This document shows, piece by piece, positions 41,982-50,631 of a DNA stretch of 54,285 bases; within the stretch, counting starts at the first letter, position 1; each line of letters begins with the position of its first letter. Position numbers and translations under genes: made by a program. The notes below the pieces were generated by a model. The model was not told the origin of the DNA. It saw only the letters and a program-made list of their open reading frames with translations, and did not search any database. Origin of the DNA: Acidobacteriota bacterium (GTDB lineage: Bacteria; Acidobacteriota; UBA6911; JACOSC01); contig JACOSC010000017.1 of the NCBI GenBank assembly GCA_016179055.1, positions 1 to 54,285 of the forward strand. The letters are read 5' to 3'.

Positions 41982-43256
41982 ATGCGTTTAGGGATTACCG
42001 GCCGATTAACCAAAGAGGAACAGGAACAGATCGCCAAGGAATGCATTGAAAACTTCAACGCCTACCAAAATCGATGGCCCGATCCGCGGGTCTTTGCGCC
42101 CAACACGATGCAGAGCGTCGAATGGGAAGGAGAAGGTTCGGTCGTTCGGGATATAACGGGCCGCGAGCTACTGGACTTTCTCGGCGGTTACGGAATCTTT
42201 ACACTGGGCCATCGCCATCCGAAGGTTGTGGCCGCGGTAAAGGCTCAGCTCGACCGTCTCGCTTTACATAGCCAGAAATTGATGAACCCGGCGGCCGCTG
42301 ACGCGGCGCGGCGCTTGGCGGAAATTGCTCCGGGAAACCTTCGCAAGGTTTTCTTTTGCAACAGCGGCACGGAGGCCGTGGAGGGTGCGCTTAAGTTAGC
42401 GCGCCTCTATACCAAGAGGACGCACGTAGTCGCCGCCATCAACTCTTTCCACGGTAAGACGCTGGGGGCGCTCAGCGTGACCGGCAGGGAACTGTTCCGC
42501 AAACCTGTCGGCGATCTGCTGCCGGCTTCATTTGTTCCTTACGGAGATGCCAAGGCCCTGGAGTCCGCCGTTCAAGCCGACACGGCCGCCGTCATATTGG
42601 AGCCCGTCCAAGGCGAAGGCGGAGTCCATGTTCCCCCAACGGACTACTGGCCGTCCGTTCGGGAGATATGCACGCGACGGGGCGTCTTGCTTATCGCCGA
42701 TGAAGTGCAGACCGGCTTGGGCCGTACCGGGCGCATGTTCGGTGTAGACCATTACGGTATCGTTCCCGATATCATCTCGATGGGTAAAGCTCTAAGTGGC
42801 GGTATTATTCCCTGCGCCGCCTTCATCAGCACGGATGAGATTTGGCGGGCTTTTCATGCACTACCGCTCATACATACATCGACGTTTGGCTCCAACCCGT
42901 TGGCCTGTGCCGCGGCGGCGGCGGCCATTGAAGTCACCGTGGAGGAGGATCTGCCTCGGCAGGCCAAAGCTACCGGTGATTATCTGATGACGCGCCTACG
43001 AGATCTTCAGTCTCGCCATGCGGCGATCATTCGTGAGGTACGAGGCCAAGGGCTGCTCATTGGTTTGGAAATCGCCGACGAGGCGCTGGGTGTGCGACTG
43101 GCCGATGCCCTGTTTGACCGCGGGGTTTTAGTCGCCCATACGCTTAATCGGCCGGAAGTTATACGTATAGAACCGCCGTTGAATGTGCCGCGGCCGCTGG
43201 TCGACATCTTCCTTGCCTGCCTCGCTGATTCACTGGCGGGTGATCTTCTCCCATAG
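41982..43256 (+). CDS. Class III (acetylornithine/putrescine-type) aminotransferase
   Basis: A 424-residue PLP enzyme of the ornithine/acetylornithine aminotransferase group. Seen are FLGGYGIFTLGHRHPKVVAA, FFCNSGTEAVEGALKLAR (phosphate cup), NSFHGKTLGALSVTG, VILEPVQGEGGVHVP, LLIADEVQTGLGRTG (Asp for the pyridine nitrogen) and the PLP lysine in IISMGKALSGGIIPCAAF. The N-terminal ECIENFNAYQNRW extension and SVEWEGEGSVVRDITGRE are closest to putrescine- or diamine-type transaminases, but substrate cannot be fixed. No other amino-acid biosynthesis gene is nearby. No strong ribosome binding site precedes the ATG. Confidence 0.85.
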   Translation: MRLGITGRLTKEEQEQIAKECIENFNAYQNRWPDPRVFAPNTMQSVEWEGEGSVVRDITGRELLDFLGGYGIFTLGHRHPKVVAAVKAQLDRLALHSQKLMNPAAADAARRLAEIAPGNLRKVFFCNSGTEAVEGALKLARLYTKRTHVVAAINSFHGKTLGALSVTGRELFRKPVGDLLPASFVPYGDAKALESAVQADTAAVILEPVQGEGGVHVPPTDYWPSVREICTRRGVLLIADEVQTGLGRTGRMFGVDHYGIVPDIISMGKALSGGIIPCAAFISTDEIWRAFHALPLIHTSTFGSNPLACAAAAAAIEVTVEEDLPRQAKATGDYLMTRLRDLQSRHAAIIREVRGQGLLIGLEIADEALGVRLADALFDRGVLVAHTLNRPEVIRIEPPLNVPRPLVDIFLACLADSLAGDLLP

Positions 43257-43352
43257 CTTACGGTTACACACCGCCACAAAACGTAGGCCTGGCATTTCGT
43301 AAAACCGATGTTATAGTTTGACCTGTCCTAGAACGCAAATGAGGAGAGAATT

Positions 43353-44213
43353 ATGGCAAACTATGTGAAGACCGCCATTTTGATGGGGGCGCTGACCCTG
43401 TTGATTCTGTTCATTGGTAGTTTTTTCGGACCGAACGGGCTAACTGTGGCGTTGATCTTTGCGGGATTGATGAATTTCGTCAGCTACTACTTTTCGGATC
43501 GAATCGCCTTGTCAATGTATGGCGCCGAGGCCGTAACTCGCGAACAGACCCCTGATTTGTACCGTATAGTGGAGTCTCTGACCGTCAGAGCGGGCATACC
43601 CATGCCCAAGATATTTATCATTCCCAACGAATCGCCCAATGCCTTTGCCACCGGACGCAACCCTGAGCACGCCTCGGTGGCGGTCACGCAGGGCATACTG
43701 CGGAGCCTCAGTAGAGATGAGCTGGAAGGCGTGCTGGCCCATGAGATTGGACACGTCATCAATAGGGACATTCTCATTTCCACCATTGTGGCCACCATGG
43801 CCGGCGCCATCATGTATTTGACAACCATGTTGAAATGGGGAATGATATTCGGCGGTGCTGGTCGAGAACGCGACGACGAGAGTCCCATGGGCGGATTCGG
43901 TTTCTTGCTTGCGGTAATCCTAGCGCCCATTGCCGCCACGATCATACAACTGGCTATTTCGCGGTCGCGCGAATATGGGGCGGATTCAACCGGCGCGCAT
44001 TTAATTGGTACGCCTTATCCTTTAGCCAACGCGCTCCAAAAGCTGGACCAAGCCTCAAAACAAATTCCGTTGGCGGCTAGCCCGGAGACGGCCCACATGT
44101 TTATCGTGCAACCCTTGACGGGAGGCGGGGGACTTGGGCTTTTGATGAACATTTTCAGCACACATCCTCCTATTGAAAAGCGGATCGCGCGGTTGCTCGG
44201 CCGCTCGGCATAA
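43353..44213 (+). CDS. htpX: Membrane zinc metalloprotease HtpX
   Basis: This 286-residue M48-family protease cleaves misfolded inner-membrane proteins. Two N-terminal transmembrane helices (residues ~8-24 and ~29-47) are followed by the zinc motif HEIGH (His130, Glu131, His134) and two more hydrophobic segments (~140-160 and ~180-198). The third metal ligand is probably the Glu in SREYGADS. It ends FSTHPPIEKRIARL, as usual for HtpX. GGAG lies about 7 bases before the ATG. Length is standard. It stands between an aminotransferase and a glycosyltransferase gene with no visible functional link. Confidence 0.92.
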   Translation: MANYVKTAILMGALTLLILFIGSFFGPNGLTVALIFAGLMNFVSYYFSDRIALSMYGAEAVTREQTPDLYRIVESLTVRAGIPMPKIFIIPNESPNAFATGRNPEHASVAVTQGILRSLSRDELEGVLAHEIGHVINRDILISTIVATMAGAIMYLTTMLKWGMIFGGAGRERDDESPMGGFGFLLAVILAPIAATIIQLAISRSREYGADSTGAHLIGTPYPLANALQKLDQASKQIPLAASPETAHMFIVQPLTGGGGLGLLMNIFSTHPPIEKRIARLLGRSA

Positions 44214-44362
44214 CCCTGCGTGGACCTCTAACGTAGAAGGGACGACCAGTAAACGCGGCACTGCGTTTTTAATCGCTGCTATCCGCACAGACGGGAAGGC
44301 CAAGGCGAGGCGCACCCTGTCGCTATCGCTCCAGGTTCCGTTTTGCCGGAAGGAAGCCGTCA

Positions 44363-45562
44363 ATGATTTTTAGCCTAGTAATTCCAGCCTATAACGAGGA
44401 GAATGGAATTGCTGATATCATCCGGCGAACCCTGCAGGCCAAAGCGGCGATCCTGGCCGTCGACGGCATCAACGAACTAGAAGTAATCGTGGTCAATGAT
44501 GGATCCAAAGATCATACCGCCGAAGTTGTTGCGTCGTTCAAAGAAGTTCGATTGATCCAGCACTCCTCCAATAGAGGATACGGCGCTGCCCTGAAAACGG
44601 GCTTTGAAAGCGCCTCCGGTCACCTTATTGGATTTCTGGATGCCGATGGCACCTACCCGCCGGAATTCTTCCCCAAGCTCATAAAATCGCTGCTGGCCGA
44701 AAAAGCGGATATGGCTATCGGATCGCGCATGATGGGCGCCCGCAGCGGCATGCCGGTAACCCGCTATATCGGGAACAGACTTTTTGCTTGGCTGCTCAGT
44801 TGGATTGTGGGAAAGAAGATCACGGACACGGCGAGCGGTTTGCGCGTGTTTCGCAAGGAAGCGCTTAACCAACTCTATCCTTTGCCGGACGGTTTGGATC
44901 TTACGCCGGCTATGAGCACGAAGGCGATTCATGAAAAACTGAAGATCATTGAAACGCCGATGCCCTATGCCGAGCGGGTCGGCCGATCCAAGCTGAGTGT
45001 AGTTAAGGATGGCGTACGCTTTTTCAATACGATCGTGGGGATCGCCAGACTATATAACCCCCTGAAATTCTTCGGAATTTTGGGTGCGATTCTTATCCTG
45101 CTGGGAGTAATCCTCGCGATGGGACCGGTGACCCACTATTTACGGTTCCGGCGAGTGGAAGACTATGAAGTATACCGTCTGTTCACGATCATGGTGCTTT
45201 GGGTCACAGGCATCAACGTCATTTCGTTCGGCGCTTTTTGCAACAGTCTGCTCGGAGTTATTCATGGCAAGCCCGTCCATACGCAGAGCGCCTGGAGCAC
45301 TTATATTTTCCGTCCCCCCATCATGCGCAACCTCGATAAGGTCGGCTATGTCCTTATAGCCGTCGCCATCGCCCTTAATCACAAGACCATCATCGAGTAT
45401 GTTACGACTCGTCAGATCGACGTGCACTGGTCGTACATCTTTACCGGCGCTACGCTCTTCTTGGTGGGTGTCCAGCTCGCCATGACGAGTTTTCTTCTCA
45501 AAGTGGTTGAAGAACTGCGCGGCGTGAAAAACGCGCGCGTTACGCTCCGCAAAGCCAGTTAA
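44363..45562 (+). CDS. Family 2 glycosyltransferase with C-terminal membrane domain (DPM1/polyprenyl-phosphate type)
   Basis: A 399-residue protein. Residues 1-235 are a GT-A domain: FSLVIPAYNEENGIADII, VIVVNDGSKDHT, and IGFLDADGTYPPEFFPKL (catalytic DAD), then SGLRVFRKEAL. After this come about four transmembrane helices (FGILGAILILLGVILAMG, LFTIMVLWVTGINVISFGAF, VLIAVAIAL, FLVGVQLAMTSFLL). This layout matches dolichol/undecaprenyl-phosphate sugar transferases and related GT2 enzymes with membrane tails. It may make a lipid-linked sugar donor for surface glycans. AAGGAAG lies about 8 bases before the start. Confidence 0.87.
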   Translation: MIFSLVIPAYNEENGIADIIRRTLQAKAAILAVDGINELEVIVVNDGSKDHTAEVVASFKEVRLIQHSSNRGYGAALKTGFESASGHLIGFLDADGTYPPEFFPKLIKSLLAEKADMAIGSRMMGARSGMPVTRYIGNRLFAWLLSWIVGKKITDTASGLRVFRKEALNQLYPLPDGLDLTPAMSTKAIHEKLKIIETPMPYAERVGRSKLSVVKDGVRFFNTIVGIARLYNPLKFFGILGAILILLGVILAMGPVTHYLRFRRVEDYEVYRLFTIMVLWVTGINVISFGAFCNSLLGVIHGKPVHTQSAWSTYIFRPPIMRNLDKVGYVLIAVAIALNHKTIIEYVTTRQIDVHWSYIFTGATLFLVGVQLAMTSFLLKVVEELRGVKNARVTLRKAS

Positions 45563-45718
45563 ACACCGGCGCCGCGGTAGGGCTGAAGGCGACCTTCATC
45601 TTGATTGGTCATGCAGTGGTTAGGGGACGGCTGGGTGTCTTCTCAATAAATCGGGGTAAACAATAGGTTCAGCAAGCTGAGAAACCAGTAAACGGAATAG
45701 AGCACCCCTAAGAAATTA

Positions 45719-45770
45719 AACCGCCAAGACGCCAAGAAAAGGTGGCGTTTATCTTGGCGTCTTGGCGGTT
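45719..45770. repeat. Perfect 19-bp inverted repeat
   Basis: AACCGCCAAGACGCCAAGA at 45719-45737 pairs without mismatch with its reverse complement at 45752-45770. It is similar in design to the ACCACAAAGACAC repeat at 34554-34633. Both sit between convergent genes, so both could act as bidirectional terminators. Confidence 0.65.
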
Positions 45771-45863
45771 CATAAGCTCCATTTTTCCACGCGCATTTTG
45801 GTTCGTTGCCCCTAAGGATGTTTGGCATTTACTCCATAGCGATCGGCGGCGGGGCGCGAAAAC

Positions 45864-46078
45864 AATCCCAACGGGATTGCGGAACAAAGCCCAGGGTTGG
45901 CCGCGTCCCCGCGGCCAACCCTGGGAATGCGCTGCGAAATGGATTCAACCCCCAAGGGGTTGCGGCACGACCGAGGAACCGACGCAACCCCGTTGGGGTT
46001 GCCAATGTCCGCCGACCTTTTCCCAGGGTAGCTCGTGCCTCGCAACCCTGGGCTTTGAGACGGAATCCCGTTGGGATT
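45864..46078. repeat. Compound palindrome island C
   Basis: Six hairpins in mirror order: AATCCCAACGGGATT (45864-45878), CCCAGGGTTGGCCGCG with its complement (45890-45925), CAACCCCCAAGGGGTTG (about 45946-45962), then CAACCCCGTTGGGGTTG (45985-46001), CCCAGGGT with ACCCTGGG (46022-46052) and AATCCCGTTGGGATT (46064-46078). The outer arms, including the linker CAAAG/CTTTG, are also inverted copies of each other, so the whole 215 bases form one palindrome of palindromes. It lies between the convergent GT2 and hemY genes and probably ends transcription from both sides. Confidence 0.75.
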
Positions 46079-46199
46079 CTTAAACGGTCAAACTATTTTC
46101 AGGAAGTGCCATTCGGACCTTTATTCATGCTATCTGTTTGGTTCCGGATCGTCCGGGTTAGTGTGCCCCGATTTATTGAGAAGATACACGGCTGCGCTT

Positions 46200-47624
46200 T
46201 TACAGGGCTTTCAAGTAGTTGATGACTTGCCGCGCCGCTTGTGCGCCGCTGTTTATGCAATCGGGGAGGCCAATTCCGTTGTAGGCGTTGCCCGCGAGAA
46301 AAAGCCCTGGTGTCGCCGCCAAATCTTCTTGAACCCGCGCCATTTGATCCGCGTGACCGAGCGGATATTGCGGCATCGCCTGCCGCCAACGAAAAACTCG
46401 CGCGAGGATCGGCGTCGCGATTATTCCCGCCACGGCCTGCAACTCGGCACGCAGCAAGCTGACCAAAGCGTCGTCATCCAGATCAACCAGATGAGAATTA
46501 TGCGCGCCGCCGGCAAACCCCCGCACCAACAAGTGCTCGGAATCGGAGCGGAAAGAGAACTTGTTTGAGGACCATGTACAGGCGATCAGGGGCCGCATGG
46601 CCGCATGAGGCACGACGAATCCGAAACCCACGGGCCAGGCCGCTAGATCGCGACGGGCGAAGGCCAGCGATATGGTGGCGGCCGACGTATAGGGCACTTG
46701 CTCGAGACGATTGGCGGCCGACGGCTGTATAGCCCTTAAGATCTCGGCCGCCCGCGGGGCGGGCATGGCCAAAACCAGTGCGTCGGCCGGTATCTCGCTC
46801 CCATCGGCCAGCATGGCCCGATAGGGTGGAAGGGCGTCCTTTGTCGAAGCGGCTCGCGTCAGCGTTACTATGTGACGATTAGGCAGCAATTCGACGCCAT
46901 CAAGCCGATCGATAAGTGTCTTTACCAGATCGCTAAGTCCACCGCGGAGCGTAACAAATAGGCTAGTCGAGTTCCCCGCGGATGTCGCGCTCAGAGAGGG
47001 TCGCCGGAGTAAACCCCGAAGTAAACTGCCATGCCGGGCTTCCATATCCAGGAACATCGGAAATGTGCTTCGGAGGCTGAGTTGCTCGACATCAGCCCCA
47101 TATATGCCGCCGATCAATGGCTCGGCGATTTTTTCCAGAGCCTCGCGTCCTAAACGACGGCGGACGAACGAAGCCACCGTTTCGTCCGCACTCGGCGACT
47201 TGGCAGGCAAAACCCAATCCAAAGCCATACGCAGTTTCCCCGGCCAGGAAATCAAGGGGCTGCGCAGGAAGGGGCCGACTTTCGTGGGCGCCATCAGCAT
47301 GATCCCGTCCGGCAACTCGATCAGTTTCCCTTTGCAAAGAACATAGGTTTTGCGCAGGCCGTCATTGGAGGGGATGAGTTGATCGTTGAGCCCTAATTGG
47401 CGGCAGAGATCCAGCGCCCAGGGCTTTTGTGAGATAAACGAATCGGGCCCGCCCTCAATAATAAAGGAATCCACTTTTTCGGTGCGAATCAAGCCGCCGA
47501 AATGCGGGGACCGTTCGACCAAAGAACATTGGATGGGCGGGCCGTCGGTTAGGGAGTGGAGTCGCAAAAAGTGGGCGGCCGCCAGCCCAGAAATGCCGCC
47601 ACCGATAATCAAAACTCGTTTCAT
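46200..47624 (-). CDS. hemY: Protoporphyrinogen oxidase, HemY type
   Basis: A 474-residue FAD enzyme that oxidises (copro)protoporphyrinogen in haem synthesis; it is also called hemG in some annotations. The dinucleotide motif RVLIIGGGISGLAAAHFL starts the protein. EGGPDSFISQKPWALDLC is the conserved second block and GLFLAGNAYNGIGLPDCINS the C-terminal FAD contact. It lies 62 bases downstream of hemH and is the last gene of the hemE-hemH-hemY run. Whether it acts on the protoporphyrin or coproporphyrin branch is not decided by sequence alone. Confidence 0.9.
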   Translation of the reverse strand: MKRVLIIGGGISGLAAAHFLRLHSLTDGPPIQCSLVERSPHFGGLIRTEKVDSFIIEGGPDSFISQKPWALDLCRQLGLNDQLIPSNDGLRKTYVLCKGKLIELPDGIMLMAPTKVGPFLRSPLISWPGKLRMALDWVLPAKSPSADETVASFVRRRLGREALEKIAEPLIGGIYGADVEQLSLRSTFPMFLDMEARHGSLLRGLLRRPSLSATSAGNSTSLFVTLRGGLSDLVKTLIDRLDGVELLPNRHIVTLTRAASTKDALPPYRAMLADGSEIPADALVLAMPAPRAAEILRAIQPSAANRLEQVPYTSAATISLAFARRDLAAWPVGFGFVVPHAAMRPLIACTWSSNKFSFRSDSEHLLVRGFAGGAHNSHLVDLDDDALVSLLRAELQAVAGIIATPILARVFRWRQAMPQYPLGHADQMARVQEDLAATPGLFLAGNAYNGIGLPDCINSGAQAARQVINYLKAL

Positions 47625-47686
47625 GGGTTTGTATTAATTCGTTAGCGCAAACTCCGGCGCTGCTTACTATATTTATGCTGCTTGCG

Positions 47687-48622
47687 CTAAGGCTTCAGCC
47701 GGGCCACGATGAGATCCGCCAGCGCCTCGATCAGCCGAGGACTGACATTGAGCGACTCAATACGATCGAGCCGCATACCTTTGGCTTTCGCCACGCTCTG
47801 GAAAAGCACATCGACATCATATAAGATTTCCACATGATCGGCGAGGAAACCGATCGGCGCCATTAACACATGGCGATGTCCGGCGGCGTGCAGGTCAGCC
47901 AGCACGGCTTCGACTCGGGGCCCCATCCAGGGTTCGTCAGTTCGCCCCTGACTCTGATAAGCAAAATGCCACGACAGCGGTCCCACCAAACGCATTATGC
48001 CGGCAATCGTCTCCCGCAGTTGTCGATCATAGGGATCCCCGGTCTTGAGCAGTCGCTCGGGTAAGCTGTGCGCCGAAAAAATAACTTGCACAGCCGCTCG
48101 CTCCGCCGGCGTGTATCGATCGAGTGCCCCCTTGAGTTTTTCGGCGAAGGCCTGCAACAGCAGCGGATGGTCATGATAGCTTGCCACGAGGGCGATTTCC
48201 CAAGCAACGCCGGTTTCTCCCACGGCTTCGTGAAGTTTTTTGGCATACGCGCCGATACTCGCGGAAGAGTAGTACGGCGAGAGGCAGAGGGCCACCACCT
48301 TACGAATCGGCCGCGCGGCCATTTGTTCGACGGTCTCCTGTATATAAGGCTGCCAATGACGCATTCCGATAAAGACCGTAACCGCGGAGCCAATTTGTTC
48401 CAGCCTTTTGGCAAGCGCCTCACTCTGTGCCTGCGTGATCTCCAATAGTGGCGATTTACCGCCGATCAGGCGATAGCGCTCCTTGATTTCCGCAACCAGC
48501 GCCGGCGGCAATTTTCGACCCGTAACGTCGGCCAGGTAGGGCTCCACCTCGTCGAGGTTGGTGGGTCCCCCGTAGGCCATCAAGAGCACAGCGTTTTCGG
48601 AAGCGACAGTGGGTGCGGTCAT
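47687..48622 (-). CDS. hemH: Ferrochelatase
   Basis: The 311-residue product inserts ferrous iron into porphyrin. Conserved features include VLLMAYGGPTNLDEVEPYLA at the start, GGKSPLLEITQAQSEAL, FIGMRHWQPYI, the active-site His in VIFSAHSLPERLL, SWHFAYQSQGRTDEPWMGP and the Glu-rich PIGFLADHVEILYDVD. All are standard ferrochelatase landmarks and length is normal. It lies between hemE and hemY; a 191-bp MITE is inserted in the gap before its start, which may separate it from the hemE promoter. Confidence 0.92.
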   Translation of the reverse strand: MTAPTVASENAVLLMAYGGPTNLDEVEPYLADVTGRKLPPALVAEIKERYRLIGGKSPLLEITQAQSEALAKRLEQIGSAVTVFIGMRHWQPYIQETVEQMAARPIRKVVALCLSPYYSSASIGAYAKKLHEAVGETGVAWEIALVASYHDHPLLLQAFAEKLKGALDRYTPAERAAVQVIFSAHSLPERLLKTGDPYDRQLRETIAGIMRLVGPLSWHFAYQSQGRTDEPWMGPRVEAVLADLHAAGHRHVLMAPIGFLADHVEILYDVDVLFQSVAKAKGMRLDRIESLNVSPRLIEALADLIVARLKP

Positions 48623-48631
48623 ATATTAAAG

Positions 48632-48822
48632 GTAACTGTTCACGGGGGTCAGGGGTCGGGGATCGGGCAATATTGCTTGGATTTCTTTTCCAAAGACTTC
48701 CGCAATCCGTTAAGTATCCGCCCCACTACCCAATCTCTAAATCACGATAACTCCTAACAGCCATCGGTACAACCGGGCCCTTGGCCCTTGATCCCTGACC
48801 CCCGATCCCCGTGAACAGTTAC
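48632..48822 (-). mobile_element. MITE copy 2 (minus orientation) with 8-bp target-site duplication
   Basis: Perfect terminal inverted repeats GTAACTGTTCACGGGG and CCCCGTGAACAGTTAC bound 191 bp. The direct octamer TATTAAAG flanks both sides (48624-48631 and 48823-48830), a textbook target duplication. The reverse complement matches copy 1 at 16565-16746 along its length, with shared GATTGGGTAGTGGGGCGGAT. It has no ORF. It is inserted between hemE and hemH, starting only 9 bases from the hemH start codon, so it could change hemH translation or transcription. Confidence 0.85.
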
Positions 48823-48928
48823 TATTAAAGTTACTCGGGCAAGTGTCGGCGTTGGCTTTCAGCCATGATCTGTGTTTGCCGCCTCCCGGCAAAATTCTTC
48901 GGCAAACCAGCCGGACCAATGAGGACGA

Positions 48929-49969
48929 TCATTTCGCCCCATTATAGGCGTGTACCAGATCTACAACAGCTTTAACGTTGTCAACAGGAGTCTGCGGCAG
49001 TATGCCGTGCCCGAGATTAAAAATGTATCCGGGATGGTGAGCGGCCCGGCGCAATATATCGCGGACCGCGCGTTCGAGTTCCAACCTTGGCGCCATCAGA
49101 AGAACCGGATCTAAATTGCCTTGCAGGGCGACATCGGGACCCAACTGCGACCGCGCATTATCCATAGGAACGCGCCAATCAATCCCAATCACGTCACCGC
49201 CGGCCGCTTTCATATGGTCCAGCAGTGTGGCCGTCCCGGCGCCAAAGTGTATGAGCGGAACTCGCTCGGCGCGCAATCCATCGAAAATTATTTTGACGTA
49301 AGGCGCAACGTACTGCTGATAGTCGGCAGGACTCAAGCAGCCCACCCAGCTATCGAAAAGCTGTACGGCTTGCGCGCCGGCCCTAATTTGCCCGAGCAAG
49401 TACTCGCGCACCACGGTGGCGAGCTTAGTCATCAAGAGCGACCAGGCGCCGGGGTCGGCTCGCATCATCAGTTTGGGGCCGATGTAGTTGCGCGAATGGC
49501 CGCCTTCGATCATGTAACTGGCCAGCGTAAAGGGAGCACCGGCAAACCCGATCAACGGCACTTTGCCGCTTAGCGCCGCCCGAATCATACGGATGGCGTC
49601 GAAAACATAACCCAAGTGCTCTTCGGGAGGCGCCACGCGCAGGGCTTGCACATCCGCCAAACTGCGAACCGGATTATGAATCACCGGACCCTCGCCGTGA
49701 GCGAAGTCAAACCCGATCCCCATGGATTCCAACGGTAATAAAATGTCCGCAAAAAGTATGGCGGCATCGACTCCAAGCGCGCGTATCGGCTGCAAGGTGA
49801 CTTCGACGGCTAGCTCCGGCGTTTTACATAGCGTCAGCAGTGAATATTTCTCACGGAGCGCGCGGTACTCCGCCATGTAACGGCCCGCTTGGCGCATAAA
49901 CCAAATCGGAACGTAATCAACTTCTTGCCTATAACAAGCCCGTATGAAACGAGACAATCCTTCTTCCAT
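48929..49969 (-). CDS. hemE: Uroporphyrinogen decarboxylase
   Basis: The 346-residue product converts uroporphyrinogen III to coproporphyrinogen III. The UroD signature 1 (PIWFMRQAGRYMAEYR) is near residues 21-36. LFADILLPLESMGIGFDFA, FAGAPFTLASYMIEGG (signature 2), LFDSWVGCLSP, and IFNLGHGILPQTPVDNVKAV complete the family. Length is standard. It is the first gene of the minus-strand haem operon; the 111 bases upstream of it lead to the start of a decayed transposase on the other strand and should hold its promoter. Confidence 0.93.
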   Translation of the reverse strand: MEEGLSRFIRACYRQEVDYVPIWFMRQAGRYMAEYRALREKYSLLTLCKTPELAVEVTLQPIRALGVDAAILFADILLPLESMGIGFDFAHGEGPVIHNPVRSLADVQALRVAPPEEHLGYVFDAIRMIRAALSGKVPLIGFAGAPFTLASYMIEGGHSRNYIGPKLMMRADPGAWSLLMTKLATVVREYLLGQIRAGAQAVQLFDSWVGCLSPADYQQYVAPYVKIIFDGLRAERVPLIHFGAGTATLLDHMKAAGGDVIGIDWRVPMDNARSQLGPDVALQGNLDPVLLMAPRLELERAVRDILRRAAHHPGYIFNLGHGILPQTPVDNVKAVVDLVHAYNGAK

Positions 49970-50080
49970 AAATTCTTACCTTACGGATTTTTACCTTGGT
50001 GCACAAGTCCCCGCCGGTCAATTTTATCGTACCACCCTCGCCCTGTGCAATGATTGGCCCGATAGGGCACGTGATTACGC

Positions 50081-50472
50081 GTGTTGAAAAGTTATCCAGT
50101 TAACATTACTACCGAGGCTCCCTTCTTTCTGGAATCGACATCCACGGCCCAACGCCAATATGAAGCCCTATACGCCTATTTTGTCGAAGGGGCCTCAACC
50201 CCGCAAGTGGCACACCGTTTTGGCTATTCACCGGGCGCCTTCCGTGTGATGTGCCGTCATTTTCGCCGCCGGAAAGCTACTTCTTTCGCGAACGGAAGAC
50301 GGGGCCGCATGATCCACCGAAGAAAGGGGTGCGGCGAGAGTTGACTGTAGCCCTGCGGAAGCAGAATCTGTCCATCTATGACATCGAACAGGCGATGAAA
50401 AGTAAGGGGGCGCCGCTGGGTCGCACCGCCATCTGGGAGATTCTGCAGCAAGAGGGTTTCGCCCGCTTGTGA
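50081..50472 (+). pseudogene. N-terminal remnant of a transposase, frameshifted
   Basis: The first frame gives a helix-turn-helix region: TAQRQYEALYAYFVEGASTP, then QVAHRFGYSPGAFRVMCRHF. Near 50265 it shifts to another frame, which continues FRERKTGPHDPPKKGVRREL, then VALRKQNLSIYDIEQAMKSK, then AIWEILQQEGFARL, and stops at 50472. These blocks together are the N-terminal, DNA-binding part of a large bacterial transposase family. The catalytic domain is absent. One frameshift and the early stop mark it as dead. No inverted-repeat ends were found. Confidence 0.7.
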
Positions 50473-50631
50473 GGATATTCTCTCTAATGATGGGCTTAGC
50501 GCAAGCAGATTCCCAGCAAAAACGAAGTTGACAACCAACGCCGTTTAGGCTACTAATAAAGAGGGTTTAAATTAAATCCACGTCTCACCCCCTTCTTTTT
50601 TTACGTCCGATCCTTGTTGAGGGGAGAAGCC

